Source of the DNA: Hymenoscyphus infarciens
Taxonomy: Eukaryota; Ascomycota; Leotiomycetes; Helotiales; Helotiaceae
Direction: 5' to 3'
Assembly (NCBI GenBank): GCA_001414345.1
Contig: LLCB01000189.1
Coordinates: 1-64,000 of the forward strand
Length of the DNA: 64,000 nt
Part shown: one piece after another, positions 11,709 through 23,690 of the stretch
How the letters are laid out: each line of letters starts with the position of its first letter
How positions within the stretch are numbered: position 1 is the stretch's first letter
Notes under the pieces: generated by a model
Database searches by the model: none
What the model saw: only the letters and a program-made list of their open reading frames with translations
What the model was told of the DNA's origin: nothing
Program-made: the position numbers and the translations under genes

Positions 11709-14700
11709 TTCTCTCTTCTTTAAAAAGACTTATCCCGAGTCTTTAGTTATTAATTAGTATAATATTAGATTAATCAGAGTATTATTTATCTCTTTATTAT
11801 AAAGAATATAATTTATTTACTATTATAGTATCTAGTAGTTAAGGTAAGGTTAGTAGCTAGTAGTATTATTATTTAAGAGCTAATTGCTTTTTATTTACTA
11901 TTATATACTATATAATAATAAGATATAAATAGAAGAGAAGCTGATAATTAGCTAGTAGGTAGAAAGTAGTATACTACTATAGAGTTATTATATTCTTACT
12001 ATTATTATATATTATAATAGTAATTATTAAGTAATAAATAATAATCGTAAAGTAATAGCTATTATTATAAGTAGTATATTAGTAAGCGACTTTTCTTCGA
12101 TTCTAACTTCTCTTCTTCTTTTCTTTTTATCTAAATAATATAAATAGTAAGAATATCTTCTAATTAGATATATTCTTATATACTAACTTATCTTCTAAAA
12201 CATATTTATATATTATATATATATATATAAAAGTAAGTTCTTCTCTTCTTAATTAAACCTAATTTAAGACTAATCTAATATAGTAAAATACCTCTTCTAT
12301 ATTCTCTTAATATACTTCTAGCTATTTATTAAGTCTATTATATTTAGTGTCTTTAAGTAAAATCTTAGAATAAAGATTATATATATACTTTTAAGAAGCT
12401 GAAGTTAAAGAAGTATAAGTACTATATTAAGTAGAATACTATATATATTCTAGTAAGTTTAATCTTAAATATATATTAAATTCGTTCTAACTTAGATAGT
12501 TACTATAGTTTATTAAGAAGGAGTTTAATAAGCTTAAGCTTAAAAAGGAGAAGAGAGAGATTAAGAAAGCTACTAAGGCCTTAGATAAAGTATTAGTTAT
12601 TACTAATATAGAGGTACTAAAGAATAGTTTAAAGATATAGTTCGCTTTCTTAGAGGAGACTTAAATACTTTATACTAAGATTACTATAAGTACTCTTTAC
12701 TTATTAGAGCGGTTTTAGTTATTAATATTTAATAGTTCTTATACTATACTATAGAGAGTAGAACCTCTATCTAAACCTAGGTTTAGGTCCTCTTTAAGGC
12801 CTACTTAAAGAGTTTATAAGTGTCCTCTTTAAAGCTAGTTATAAGAAGTTATTAAAGTAAGAAGTGTCTTTATAAGAAGAAGGTAGTAAAAGAAGAGCTA
12901 ATTTAAGCTTCTTATGCTTAAAAGAGTAAAAAGGAGAATAATAAGTTAGAGAAAGGAGAGGCTATAGTTTAAAGAGAGTTAGTAGGTTCTATTTTAGTAG
13001 TAACTTAGTCTTAGTTCTTTACTTTATTAATTTTAAACATTCTTACTAGTTAGTATTTTATCTTAGGTTTTTATTATAAGTTTCTTATTAAAAGTAACTA
13101 GAATTAGAGAGTATTAATAGAGTTTTATAAATTAACTCTTTTATTTAATTCTTATCTAATTCCTATATATTAAACTATTTAGAAAGGTATTAAAGTAGTT
13201 CTAGCTCTTTTAAATATTTAGTATAAAAGTCTTTTAGATAATATAGTAAATTTTAAAAATTATTTATAAGATACTAAGTAAGATCTAAATCGTATTTAAC
13301 CTATTTTACTTAATATTATAGCTATCTTTTAAAAAGTCTACTACTAAGTATTTCTTATACCTTTTATTCTTATATACTTTTAATAATATCTAGTAGAGGC
13401 TTTAAAGCCTCTTATCCTAGTAAAAAGATGTTTAGATTTTTTAAAAGTATATTAAAGATAAAAATATTATAAATTAATAAGCTTTTAAGAAGTTTTAGCT
13501 TATAAAAGTGTTCTATATATTCTAGTATTTTAAAAGGTCTTATTTACTATTTAGTAAGCTTTTAGCTAAGACAATTTATCTTAAGATTCTTAGTAGATAA
13601 GTAGACTTTATCTCTAATATCTTAGTTAATAGCTCTTCTATATTAATTTATACTATTCTCTATCTTTTTCTAAGCCTTATTTATATTATCTTTAGTTATT
13701 CTCTAAGTAGAGTATATATATTAAGCTACTTTTACTACCTTATTATAGTTAAGTCGTTTCTAGAGAATAGAAGTCTTTAGTATATTCTAGTTTTATAAAG
13801 TCTTTAAATTAAGTTTAAACTTAAGCTAATAAGAGGTTATACTAATAAATAAGTATAGAAGTATTATTTATACTCTATTTATTAGAGAGATTAATTTACT
13901 TTAGTTATTTTAATAGTAGATTATAAAAAGCCTTAGTCTTTAATTAATATATTAGTTTATTATCTTTATCTATCTATCTATCTATTTATAGTAGATAGTA
14001 CTAAGCTTAAGCTTAACACTAATTATTTAATAAAATTTAGTTTAAAATAATAATATAATTTAAAGTTCTTAATTAGATATAATTGATTTAAAGTAGTAGC
14101 TAAAATAGTAAATCTATTAAATAAAGAGTTTAGCTAGTTCTTTAACATCTATAGTTAAGTAATAAAGTATTAATACTAAATCCTTTCTAAGTTAGTTAAT
14201 AAATACTAATATAGTATTAAATCTATATTTATCTTTTAAAAATAATTTAAAGTTTATATATAAATATTATATAAGATAGTTAGATATAAGTAGAGAGTAA
14301 AGAAAGCCTTATTACTTAGTTTATTAAGAATAAGAGTATTTATAAGCTTAATAATTCCTTATATACCTTTTATAGTTTAAAAACATTCTAGCCTAGTAGT
14401 AGTATTATACTAATAACTAGTATATCTTTTTTATACTTAAATAAGTACTAGATACTTAGTTATAAACTTTTTAGATTAGTTTTATATAAAGTTTAATATT
14501 CTTTTAAATATAAAGTCGATTTTTAAAGAGTAGTAAATTATCTAATAAAAGGTAGTATCTATTTAGAAGTTTATAATATTCTTTTTAAAAGAAGTATAAG
14601 TTATCTTTTTTTAACTTCTAAATTATATTTAAACTTATTCTTAAAATAACGTCTAACTAAATTATATTAAGAGAGGTAGACTATTCTTATAAAAAGGTCT

Positions 14701-15559
14701 AAGTAAGTTTAGTATTAATTTAAGAGTTTAAATGATTAGATACTAAAAGAGTATATAAGTAGCTATCTACTTTAGCTTAATTATAGGTTTTTAGGTCTTA
14801 CTTATATTAGGTTAATATATTTACTTTTTAATTACTCTTCTTAGACGTAAATTAGATCTAGAAGTTAAAGTCTAATAAAAACTCTATTTATTAAACTTAC
14901 TTAGTTATAAATAGCTTAGTTATTATAAAGTATTTTAATAATCTATAATCTAAATATATATTAATATACTTCTAATATAATATAAGTTTAAAGCGCTATT
15001 TCTTAAAAGCTTTTATAATAGTAAATAGCTCTTTGTCATAGATCTCTTAGTTTAATTTATAACTAACTAAGACGTATAAGTAGAACCTAATAAAGTACTA
15101 AAAGCTATTATATTATTATAAGAATATATCTACTATTACTTCTTCTAAAGAGTCTATTTCTACCTTTATATTATAATTAGAGTCGAAGTAGTATAATATT
15201 TAAATTATAAGTAGCTTAGTCCTTAGTACTTTAAAAGCTTCTTTATATTTAAGTATTTATAAAAACAACTTTATAAAGCGTATTATTATAGTTAGAGGTT
15301 TAACAATTTTAATATAACTTTTAATAAATTATCTATAAAATCCTATAAACTCTAAATAAAACTTTATACTTATTATAATATTAAGTTAGACTTAGTTTTA
15401 TAAAGGCTCTACTTTTTTAAGATTAACTTTAAGTTTTTTTATAGTTAAGATAAATCCTAAGTATTTAACTCTAATAATACTAAATTTGCTTTTCTTAATA
15501 TCTACTTAAAGTCTTACTTTTTAAAGCTAATTTAAAACTTTCTTAACCTATTTCTTATA

Positions 15560-15900
15560 TTCTTTAATAATATCTAAATAAATTAAAATATTATCTAAGT
15601 AAGTAATATAGAAGTTATTTAAATAGTTAATTAAAACGTTGTTAATATAATATTAATAAATAATAAAGCTATTATAAAGTCTAAAAAAAAGAACCTTATA
15701 TTTATATATACTATACCTAGTTCTAAATATAGTTATCTCTTTTAAGTTAGAGTCTATTTAGATATAATAGAAAGCTTATCTAATATCTAATTTAGTAAAG
15801 ATTTTAGCTATTCTTATTCTAGAAAAGAGCTTATTAATATAAAAGATTAAGTAGAGATTATTTTAAGTTAGAGTATTTAGCTTTCTATAATTGATATAGA
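15560..15900 (-). pseudogene. Ty3/Gypsy reverse transcriptase core, RIP-inactivated
   Basis: Minus-strand reading gives consecutive Gypsy reverse-transcriptase blocks: the palm KLDIR motif, an FRTRY-like segment, the FFGL/LPFGL block and the catalytic YxDD box, here YLDN. Intervening stops fall where glutamine or tryptophan codons are expected. The second catalytic aspartate reads as asparagine, so the enzyme would be dead even without stops. Confidence 0.8.
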
Positions 15901-18802
15901 ACTATAACTTATTATTATTAGCCTTTTTAATAAAGAGTACTAGAAAGGCAAAAGAGCTATTACTATTAATAATAAACCCTTTATCTAAGTTTTTTATAAA
16001 ATACTCTTTTATAGCTTTAAGCTTTATAATTAACTATTAATATAGAGGCGAAAAGGAGTTAGAAAGTAGCTTATTTAAAGTAATCTTATAATTATATTTA
16101 TAGTAAGAAAAAAGCTTATTAAAAGCTACTTTTAAAAATATATTTTTATAAAATAAATAATATTTTAAGAGTTAAGCTTATATTAGAGCTCTTATCTTAT
16201 TATCGTCTTAAAGAGAGACTAATCTCTTATTAATAACCTAATCTAGCTTATAGAGGCTTATTATATAAAATTCTAAATTAGGCTATTTTATATTATAATA
16301 TATTACGTTTATACTTATTTTATAGATAAAAGAGTATAAAGTCTAGCCTTTTAAGACTATACTAGTAGTTTATAGAAGCTTTAAACTAAAGTTAGATATT
16401 AAAATTTTAAGAGATATTATTATAAATAAAAGTAATAACTTAGCTATATTTATAAGTCTACTCTTTTTACGTCTTTCTTATTACTAGATAGTATATTCTC
16501 TTTAGTTTATATTTAACTAGTAATTTAAAAAAGATTTCTAGTTCTAGCTAAAAAGAGAAAGTAAAATTTCCTTACTATAGTAGAGAGTTAAAAGATATTT
16601 AGCTAGCTAAGTAATCTAGTTCTTTAAAAAGTTAAGAAGAACTTTAAAATAGTTTAACTACTTATTACTAATAATTAAGTCTTATTATTTAAAGTCTAAG
16701 ATAATAAAAAAGTAGTTATAGATATAACGTTTATCTATGTTTAAATATAGTTATATAAACTAAGTTACCTAGCTTTTAGTACTATTATTATATCTATAAA
16801 TAAATACTAAATAAGGTAGTTTCTAGATCTTTAAACCTATTACTTTTAATAATTATAAAGCTAGAAGTTAATTTAAAAATAAGTACCTATTTACTCTTAT
16901 ATCTACTAAAGCTTATATTTTAATACTATATTTTTATATACTAAGAGTAGTATTTATAAAGAACTATTTTCCTTTTATAAGCTTAGAAAGGTTAAGTCTA
17001 GCTAGATTATATTTATATAGACCTAAAAAGGTATTTTTATCTAGGCTTCTTTGTTTTCCTTCTAACTTAGGTTAGAGTTAAAGTACTCTTTAAGTAGTTA
17101 TTCTTTCTTAAATTAATTATCTATTTTATTAATACTAGGTAGATTAGAATAGTTAAGCTTAATATACCTAGGTTTCTTATAATTATAGTACTTTATACTA
17201 GTAAGGAGTTAGTTTATAAACGAAGTCTTTAATCTTTTACTAGTAGAAGAGAGCTTATAAGTTTAAGGAGTTTTTTAAAAAGTAGAATAAAGTTTATATA
17301 AGAGTAGTAAGGGTTTTATTAAAGAACTAGATAAGGTTTAGTTAGTATTAGGCTTTTAGTATAATAAGCTTATTATAATAGGTTTTTTAGTACTTGTTAT
17401 ACTAGTTATATATAACTTAGTATTATAATACTATTCCTTATTTATAAATAATAGGTCTTTTACTATCTTATTAAAGTTAATATTCTAGTATCTTTTACTA
17501 TTAACTAATTAGGTTTAGAGCTAAGGTATAAGCTTATTCTATATATAATAGAACTTATCTTACTCTAATACTTCTCTAAGTATTACTATACTTAAAAAAT
17601 AACTTTTAAATTCTATAAAACTTTCTCTTATATAACTCTTCTATTCTATCTAAAGAGACTAAAAGGCGTTTTAGATATTCTCCTTCTTATAACTAGTTAA
17701 ATAGTAGGTATTAAGAAGTTTAATTATTTCTTTATAATCTTTAAATACTATCTTACTTATATTAGACTTATATTAAAGCTCTAAGTAGTTCTAAGCAAGT
17801 TTTATTATCGTCTTCTAAATAAAAGATTTATAAGTTAAAAGCGTCTAATAATAGTTAGTATTTATATAGAGTTAATTATATATTAATATTCTCTATTATT
17901 TATATATAAGTAAAATACTATTATCTAAAAATTTAATTTTCTTTATAATCTTACTTTTAATAGATTAAAAAGCTTTTAGAGTACTTTTAGGTAGTAGGTA
18001 TAGAGTAGGTTATTATAAGAAAGGAATATTAAAAATAGAGTCTTATCTCTAATAATAGTTTAAAAAGATAGAAGAAGGTGTTTATATAAGTTAGATAGGA
18101 CTTAGACTTTAGTTATTATTTAGTAGTTATTAACTAATTTACTATACTAAGTCTAATAGTTAAGTAATCTAATTATCTTACTCTAAAATTCTCTATTCTT
18201 TTTCTTAATCCTTAGCCTCTATAGCTTAGATTATACTCTATATCTTATCTATATTAGAGAAGTTCTATTAATCTCTCTAGCTTCTAAGCGTTAAGTCTTT
18301 ACCTTTATTATTCTTAGGCTTCTTACTATTCTTAGAGGTATAGTACTAAGTTAGAGACCTTTTAATAAAGGCTTAACTTTATTCTCTAAGAGAGAGCTCT
18401 ATACTTAAAAGCAGAGCTTAGAAAGAACTAGGAGTCGCTCTAGATTCTAATATATTAAATATTAAATTAAGAGAGAGAGTAGAATCAGATTTAAAAGCCT
18501 TCTAAATAACTATTATAAGTTAACTTATTTACTAAATCTAGGGTTATTAGAACTCTTAGGAAATACTTAGTATATTCTAATCCTTTAATATATACTAAAA
18601 CACGATTTTTACTAGCTATTTATATAGATACTAAACCCTAGTATTACTAGCTATCTAAATAGTCTCTAATTACCTAGCTATATAAGAATATCGTTATAAT
18701 ATTCTAAATCAAGAGTAAATCAACTTCTAAATAAAGAGTAGTAATAAGCTTAAAGGAGATATTATTAAGACTATTACTAGTAAAGAAGAGTTATTATTTT
18801 TA

Positions 18803-19279
18803 TATAATAATACGAAATATATATAACTATAGTAGAGGTATATAAGAGTATATATAGTAGAATAACGTATATAGATACTAGGCACTAATATAGAAGAAAA
18901 TAATAACTATCTCTCTTCTATATTAAACATAAACGTCTATATATAAGAGATTAGAAGCTTCTAAGTTCTAATAATAATAATAACTAAGCCCTGCCTAATA
19001 TAGCTAATACTAAATAATAAGAGCTAAAAAGCTAAATATATAACCTCTGATTCTTTGAAAAGCTAAATATATAATATCTAAACCTTAATCCCTTCTATAT
19101 ATAAATGTTAGATATTAATACCTTTAGTACTTCGCTTATATAAGTATCAGTTATTTATAATCTTAGCTCTAGAGGTATTAGAGATATTAGCACTACTTAG
19201 AGAGTATTAGCAGTTTTACGAATACTAATAATTTAGAATAGTACTATTATATAATAATCTAGGATAGCGTGCTATTACA
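18803..19279 (-). repeat. LTR (5' in element sense) of copy 3
   Basis: 477 bp, same length as 11232-11708, and followed by CTTCT. Its plus-strand end GCTATTACA keeps the unmutated terminal CA. Confidence 0.85.
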
Positions 19280-19499
19280 CTTCTTATCTATACTCTTCTA
19301 TATCTATTTAATTAAATACTATAATATTCTTTCTTTTATATAATATATTAAAACTGCTATTAGATATATTACCTTCTTTATTATCTCTTAAAATATAAAA
19401 GGTACTATTACTTTAATATTCTAATTATTTGTTTATAAAAAATATTAATAATATACTTTGATTTAGAGTACTAATTAGGTATAAGAGCTTAAAAGTTTT

Positions 19500-20990
19500 A
19501 TATATATTAAAGAACCTCTTATTAGTTATTAAATTTAATAAGCTTTTAACTTTAAAAGTAAGAGATAATTTAAAAGCTAGCTTAATTAAGAAAGTTAATC
19601 TATACTAAGAGACACCTTTTATAGCTTCTCTACTTAGTTTTATATCTAAACTAAAGTCTAATAGTAATCGACGCTAAATATACTATTTATCTTACTCTAA
19701 AAACTACTTAATAAATTATTATATATTAGATAAGTATATATATTTAAAGTACGCCTCTTTCTAGAAGGTATTAGTTATAGTATAAGAAGCTAGTTAAGAG
19801 TATATAATACTTAAAAGAGATATATCTAACGCTTTTTAAATAGTACTAATTATACTATAAATATGCTAGCTTTTAGGTTTCTAATAGAAAGGGATTTATT
19901 ATACTTATATAGTACTACTCTTTAGCCTTACTATAGTACTATTTATCTTTAATATCTTTATAAAGGCTCTTAAATAAATAATATAGTTATATTTAAAGTA
20001 GTATATTATAAGCTATTATTTAGATAACGAGTTTACTATATTTAAAGCTATTAAAGCTATGTCTTAATTCTTTAAGAAATAAGTTATAAAGTATAAGACT
20101 CTTATATAAATATTAGATATACTAATTAACGATAAAAAGAGTGCTTAAGATACGTTCTTAGAAGTAATAGAGTATCTAATAGATACTATTACTTTTAGAG
20201 CCTCTATACTACTAGAAAAGCTAGCTAAGATAAAGCTTAAAATACGTTAATTTATTAACTATAGAAGTATTACCTACAACAAGCTTGAATTACTTACTAG
20301 CCTCTTGTCTTTTTATATCTTTATAGTATAATTAGGCTAGGCCTTCTATTATAACTTCTAGATATTTATATATATATAGCCTAACTACGTATCTTATATA
20401 GAAAGGAGCCGTCTCTTAAAAGAAGTCTAGAAAGACTTTAAGTAGTAGAATAAAATATTACTATAGTTCGACGGTATATACTTCTTTAATAATATCTGCT
20501 TATATATATACCTCTTTTATAATACTTCTATTAAAGGCTTAGAGGCCTTCTTTTTAGAAGTAGATAATCTAAAATATGTTTAGTAAGAGTATATATATAT
20601 ACTACTAAAAGAACACGCTCTTTAATTACTCTTTCTAGAGATTAGAAAAGACTCTTAATTTAATATAAATATCTTTAAAATTAAGATAGTAAAAGTATTC
20701 TTTAAACAATAGAGAGAGATATAGATAACAAAGAGAGTAATTATCTATATAAATAATACTACTATATAGATTAGACTTCTTAAGTAGTTCTTAAGATACT
20801 TCTACTAAAATCGCCTCTTATAAGCTACTTTATACCTAGCTACCTAATATAATATTAATATATAATTAGAGTATATACTAGGAGTAGATAATATCTTAGT
20901 AGATACTCTCTTATATAATTTATATAGAATAATAGCTAATTAGTACTTATACTAGTAGTCCTTTATTTAATAATCCTTCTCTTAATTATC
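19500..20990 (+). pseudogene. DIRS/Ngaro-type reverse transcriptase and RNase H, RIP-inactivated
   Basis: One frame gives the blocks seen in fungal DIRS-like polymerases. There is an HLSY-like segment near 19,690, a KRDISNAF palm motif near 19,815, a QLLGF/WKG/LPFSL stretch near 19,870-19,930 and a YYLDN box near 20,010 where YLDD is expected. RNase H-like sequence follows, with an IIYINNTT strand near 20,735 (a D-to-N change would explain the first N). Stops occur at glutamine-type positions. It is clearly different from the Gypsy RT of copy 3. Confidence 0.7.
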
Positions 20991-21389
20991 TTAAATATAT
21001 AAAGAATAAAGTTAGAATATCTAAGTTATATACTAAGCTCCTTTATTATAGCCTCTTACTAAACACTTAGAAGATATATAGTATATATATACGCTTTTTT
21101 AAGAGGTTCTAGGTTAAGAGACTCTAGTAACTATAGCTAGCGACGACTTTAGCACTTTATAAGTAGGTTTTAAGAAGAGTATATAAGAGGATTAGTTAAG
21201 GACTTTTAAAGGTAGACTTTATATAAATTAGCCTTTCTATAATTTAATTAATATATATAGAGCGTAATCTAGATCTCAAGCTATTCGAGTTCCTACTTTT
21301 ATAATAAATTATAGTAGACGTTTAAGTAATATAGAGCTCTTATAAGAAGAAGAAGACAGAGTCTTTATTAATATTACAATTACACTAGA

Positions 21390-22010
21390 TTATCTCTTAA
21401 GCTCTAAGAGCTAGGCCTCGAGTTCTATAGCTAGAATAGATTAATAGCTTTAACTTTAAAGCTATAATAAAGCTAGCTTTTATAAGATTCTTTTATATAG
21501 TAGAAATCATATATAAAGATACTAATTTAATTAACTATAGAGTATTTATATATATACGCCTTTAATAATAGAATATTACTTTCGCTAAAAAAGACGAATA
21601 TATAATTATATATCTATAATTAAGTAAATTAGACTATAAGTATATAAAAGTAGAGATATTAGTATTAGATATAGGATTATCTACCTACTTTATAATAGTA
21701 CTTTAAGTACTATTTACTCTTAATCCTTAACTACTTATAGTACTACTCTTTTACTAGAAAAGTAGCTCCTTTATAAGAAACTAATATTTTAGCTCTTTAT
21801 ATCACTACCTCTAAATAGTTAGCGTTAGTAATAGTATATTATATTTAGAACATAGTCTATATAGAGGCACTATATAATATACTTCTAATAATAGAGTATT
21901 AGATATAGATATTTAGATACTTAGAAAGTAGACTTCAAATACTTTTAAGAGATACTTTATCTTAAGCTATTAGAAGTAATACCTTTTAAATAGACGCTTT
22001 TAAATAGGTA
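21390..22010 (+). pseudogene. Tyrosine recombinase of the YR retroelement, RIP-inactivated
   Basis: The frame contains a GFF-x-IVEI block near 21,490 (usually GFLRxGE), a lysine/threonine-rich middle, and near 21,850 a HSLYRGAAQYAADNR-like box. This is the HxxR region of phage-integrase-fold recombinases. A LGRW/LESRSFQ-like box carrying the usual C-terminal segment follows. RIP-type stops interrupt it. A tyrosine recombinase downstream of RT-RH is what separates DIRS/Ngaro elements from LTR elements, which use a DDE integrase. Confidence 0.7.
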
Positions 22011-22206
22011 GAGCTCTCTCTCTCCTAGCCTAGTAGGCTTTAGAAGACCTCTATAGTTAGTAGATAGTATATTCTCTATAGTAACTACGTTACTTCGCTA
22101 TTTATACTACTCGTGGTTCTTTTTTACTTTTAAAAAAGCCTTATTCTTTCTTATATTTATAGTAGCTTCTCTTTAATCGGTTAAGTAACCTTACTTAAGG
22201 CGGCTA

Positions 22207-22378
22207 ATAGTACTTACTCTTTTTACTCTTATATTAGTAAGATACTTAGAGAGCCTTCTAATTAGTCTAAAAAGAAGGTATATAAGAGAGTATAGAGTGA
22301 GATACTAGAAGCTAGCTAGTAAATACAGAAATTCTTAAAATAGCCTTAAATACGTATATGTAATAAAAAGTAATAAAT
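22207..22378 (+). repeat. Split direct repeat B1
   Basis: Starts at AATAGTACTTACTC and ends at AAAAGTAATAAA, directly before repeat A2. It matches B2 (22,947-23,118) over about 172 bp, with mostly C-to-T/G-to-A type differences. Confidence 0.8.
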
Positions 22379-22872
22379 GGAAAGGGTTTATAGTAAATTG
22401 AGGAATTAGCTTAATAAGTAGAGAGAGGCATATATATGCCTCCTCTTGTGCCGAGTAACCTCTATTCTACTAATAATATATAATAGCATGCTATTATCCT
22501 AGATAGCTAGGAGTACCTGCCACATATGAGGTTTCAGCTATGGTTGTTATTTCGGCTACTATTGTCTTATATTGTCTGTTTTAGGAAGGTTACGTAGGTT
22601 CGGGCTTTTATATTAGCCGACATATGACGTTGGTTGGTTTCGGACCCTTTTGTACTATCCGAACCTCTTGTATATAGCAGCCTACTCCTAGAGTAGAAGA
22701 GGGATAGTTTTTCCTTTTCTTCCGTATCAGAGCCTAGTATCTACGCATGTTATTCTGTCCCGAACGCACTCCCATATGCCTCTTCTGCAGTAGTGTGTAT
22801 TTCGTGCAGTTACATAATACTTCCTATCGCTTTTGACGTCTTATTTAATAGTAAGCTCTTTTTCAACCCTAC
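22379..22872 (+). repeat. Split direct repeat A2, interrupted by a solo LTR
   Basis: Begins GGAAAGGGTTTATAG and follows A1 closely up to TCTACTAATAATA, where the solo LTR begins. It resumes at TAATACTTCCTATCGC up to AGCTCTTTTTCAACC. It is less mutated than A1: for example GTGCCGAGTAACC against ATGCTAAGTAACC. Confidence 0.8.
22479..22814 (+). mobile_element. Solo LTR inserted in repeat A2
   Basis: 336 bp beginning TATAATAGCATGCTATTATC and ending GTTACA, with a perfect 5-bp duplication TAATA at 22,474-22,478 and 22,815-22,819. It has the same orientation and family as copy 1. The base composition is much closer to normal than in the other LTRs, for example GTTGGTTTCGGACCC and CCGAACGCACTCCC, so it escaped most RIP. 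It probably arose by LTR-LTR recombination. Confidence 0.85.
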
Positions 22873-22946
22873 CCTCGTACCTCTTTGCGATACACTCGCT
22901 AGGATTAGTTAGTACTTTTTTAGCCTCTTAAATAAGTGCGATAGCT

Positions 22947-23118
22947 GATAGTACTTACTCTTTTTACCCTTATATTAGTGAGATGCTTAGGGAGCCTCCT
23001 AAGTGGCCTAAAAAGAAGGCATATAAGAGAGTGTAGAGTGAGATACTGGAAGCTAGCTAGTAAATACAGAAATTCTCAAAATAGCCTCAAATACGTGTAT
23101 GTGACGAAAAGCGATAAA
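22947..23118 (+). repeat. Split direct repeat B2, right end of the YR retroelement
   Basis: Starts GATAGTACTTACTC and ends AAAAGCGATAAA. After this point the sequence turns abruptly to ordinary composition, marking the border of block 1. Confidence 0.8.
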
Positions 23119-23690
23119 CCTAGCTTTTATTCGTTGTGCAGACCTGGGATTAATTAGCCACCCACGACTCAAAACTTCCTCCGTATCTGATGATAGATAG
23201 CAGGTTCTTCTTACACATACCGAGTAAGCTTCAACAGCTGGTGGAGCAATATAAATCTACCAGGGGCCGAATGTGCTAGAAGTTTCGGTTGAAAATGCGG
23301 ACTACTCGAGTAATCTAAGGTCACGGCTTGTGAAACTTGAAAGGATGGGTATCCGCCTTGTGAACTTAATCGAGTGCTTGGTTCGCAACCCTTCAGTGAT
23401 GGAGGGGGAGTGTGTTTAGTCGCTTCATCCTTTGCAGCTATATGTCTACTTGTGCTCATCCACGATTTTATTATATATTGTTCCATCAATTTTTGTCCAG
23501 AAAATATGCTTCCAATATCACCTATTCTGGCAGCCACAGGTATTATGCAATCTCAGCGCCCAAGTAACAATTATCTCTGCGACTTCTAAATCTCCTACAA
23601 CTTCACGAACAACACTTTTCAAAATCAATATATGTTCGTAAATCTAGTCATCAATACCGCTTTCATCTTTCAATGGACTACGACGAACCT
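23119..23690. other. Intergenic, no supported gene
   Basis: Ordinary composition. Short overlapping open frames on both strands (up to 108 codons) show no recognisable domain and no consistent frame. I see no gene, RNA or repeat here. Confidence 0.5.

Larger units (their letters stand above)
11232..19279 (-). mobile_element. Complete Ty3/Gypsy LTR retrotransposon with degraded pol, copy 3
   Basis: Two 477-bp LTRs (11232-11708 and 18803-19279) are flanked by the duplication CTTCT (11227-11231 and 19280-19284). At 8,048 bp this is the only copy here long enough for gag-pol. On the minus strand around 15,560-15,900 a Gypsy-type reverse transcriptase is recognisable, with a KLDIR-like block, a VLFFGL-like block and a YLDN motif where YLDD is expected, a change RIP can cause. 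Interior ends, for example near 18,540-18,800, match the Gag-only copies, which makes it a plausible autonomous relative. Numerous stops make it inactive. Confidence 0.88.
1791..23118 (+). mobile_element. Ngaro/DIRS-like tyrosine-recombinase retroelement with split direct repeats, RIP-degraded, interrupted by nested LTR elements
   Basis: The outer element of block 1. It starts with repeat A1 and ends with B1-A2-B2, the split-direct-repeat layout of PAT/Ngaro-type elements. Its own sequence survives as fragments 1791-3094, 6873-7012, 10796-11231 and 19280-23118; removing the insertions gives about 5.4 kb, a usual Ngaro size. The left part is a Gag-like frame with an acidic D-rich run near 2300 and Y/R/G/F-rich repeats near 2430-2600. 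The right part encodes a DIRS-type reverse transcriptase/RNase H and then a tyrosine recombinase. All frames are closed by stops that sit where CAA/CAG codons are expected, as RIP produces. Assignment to Ngaro rather than another YR-retroelement group is inference. Confidence 0.8.
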
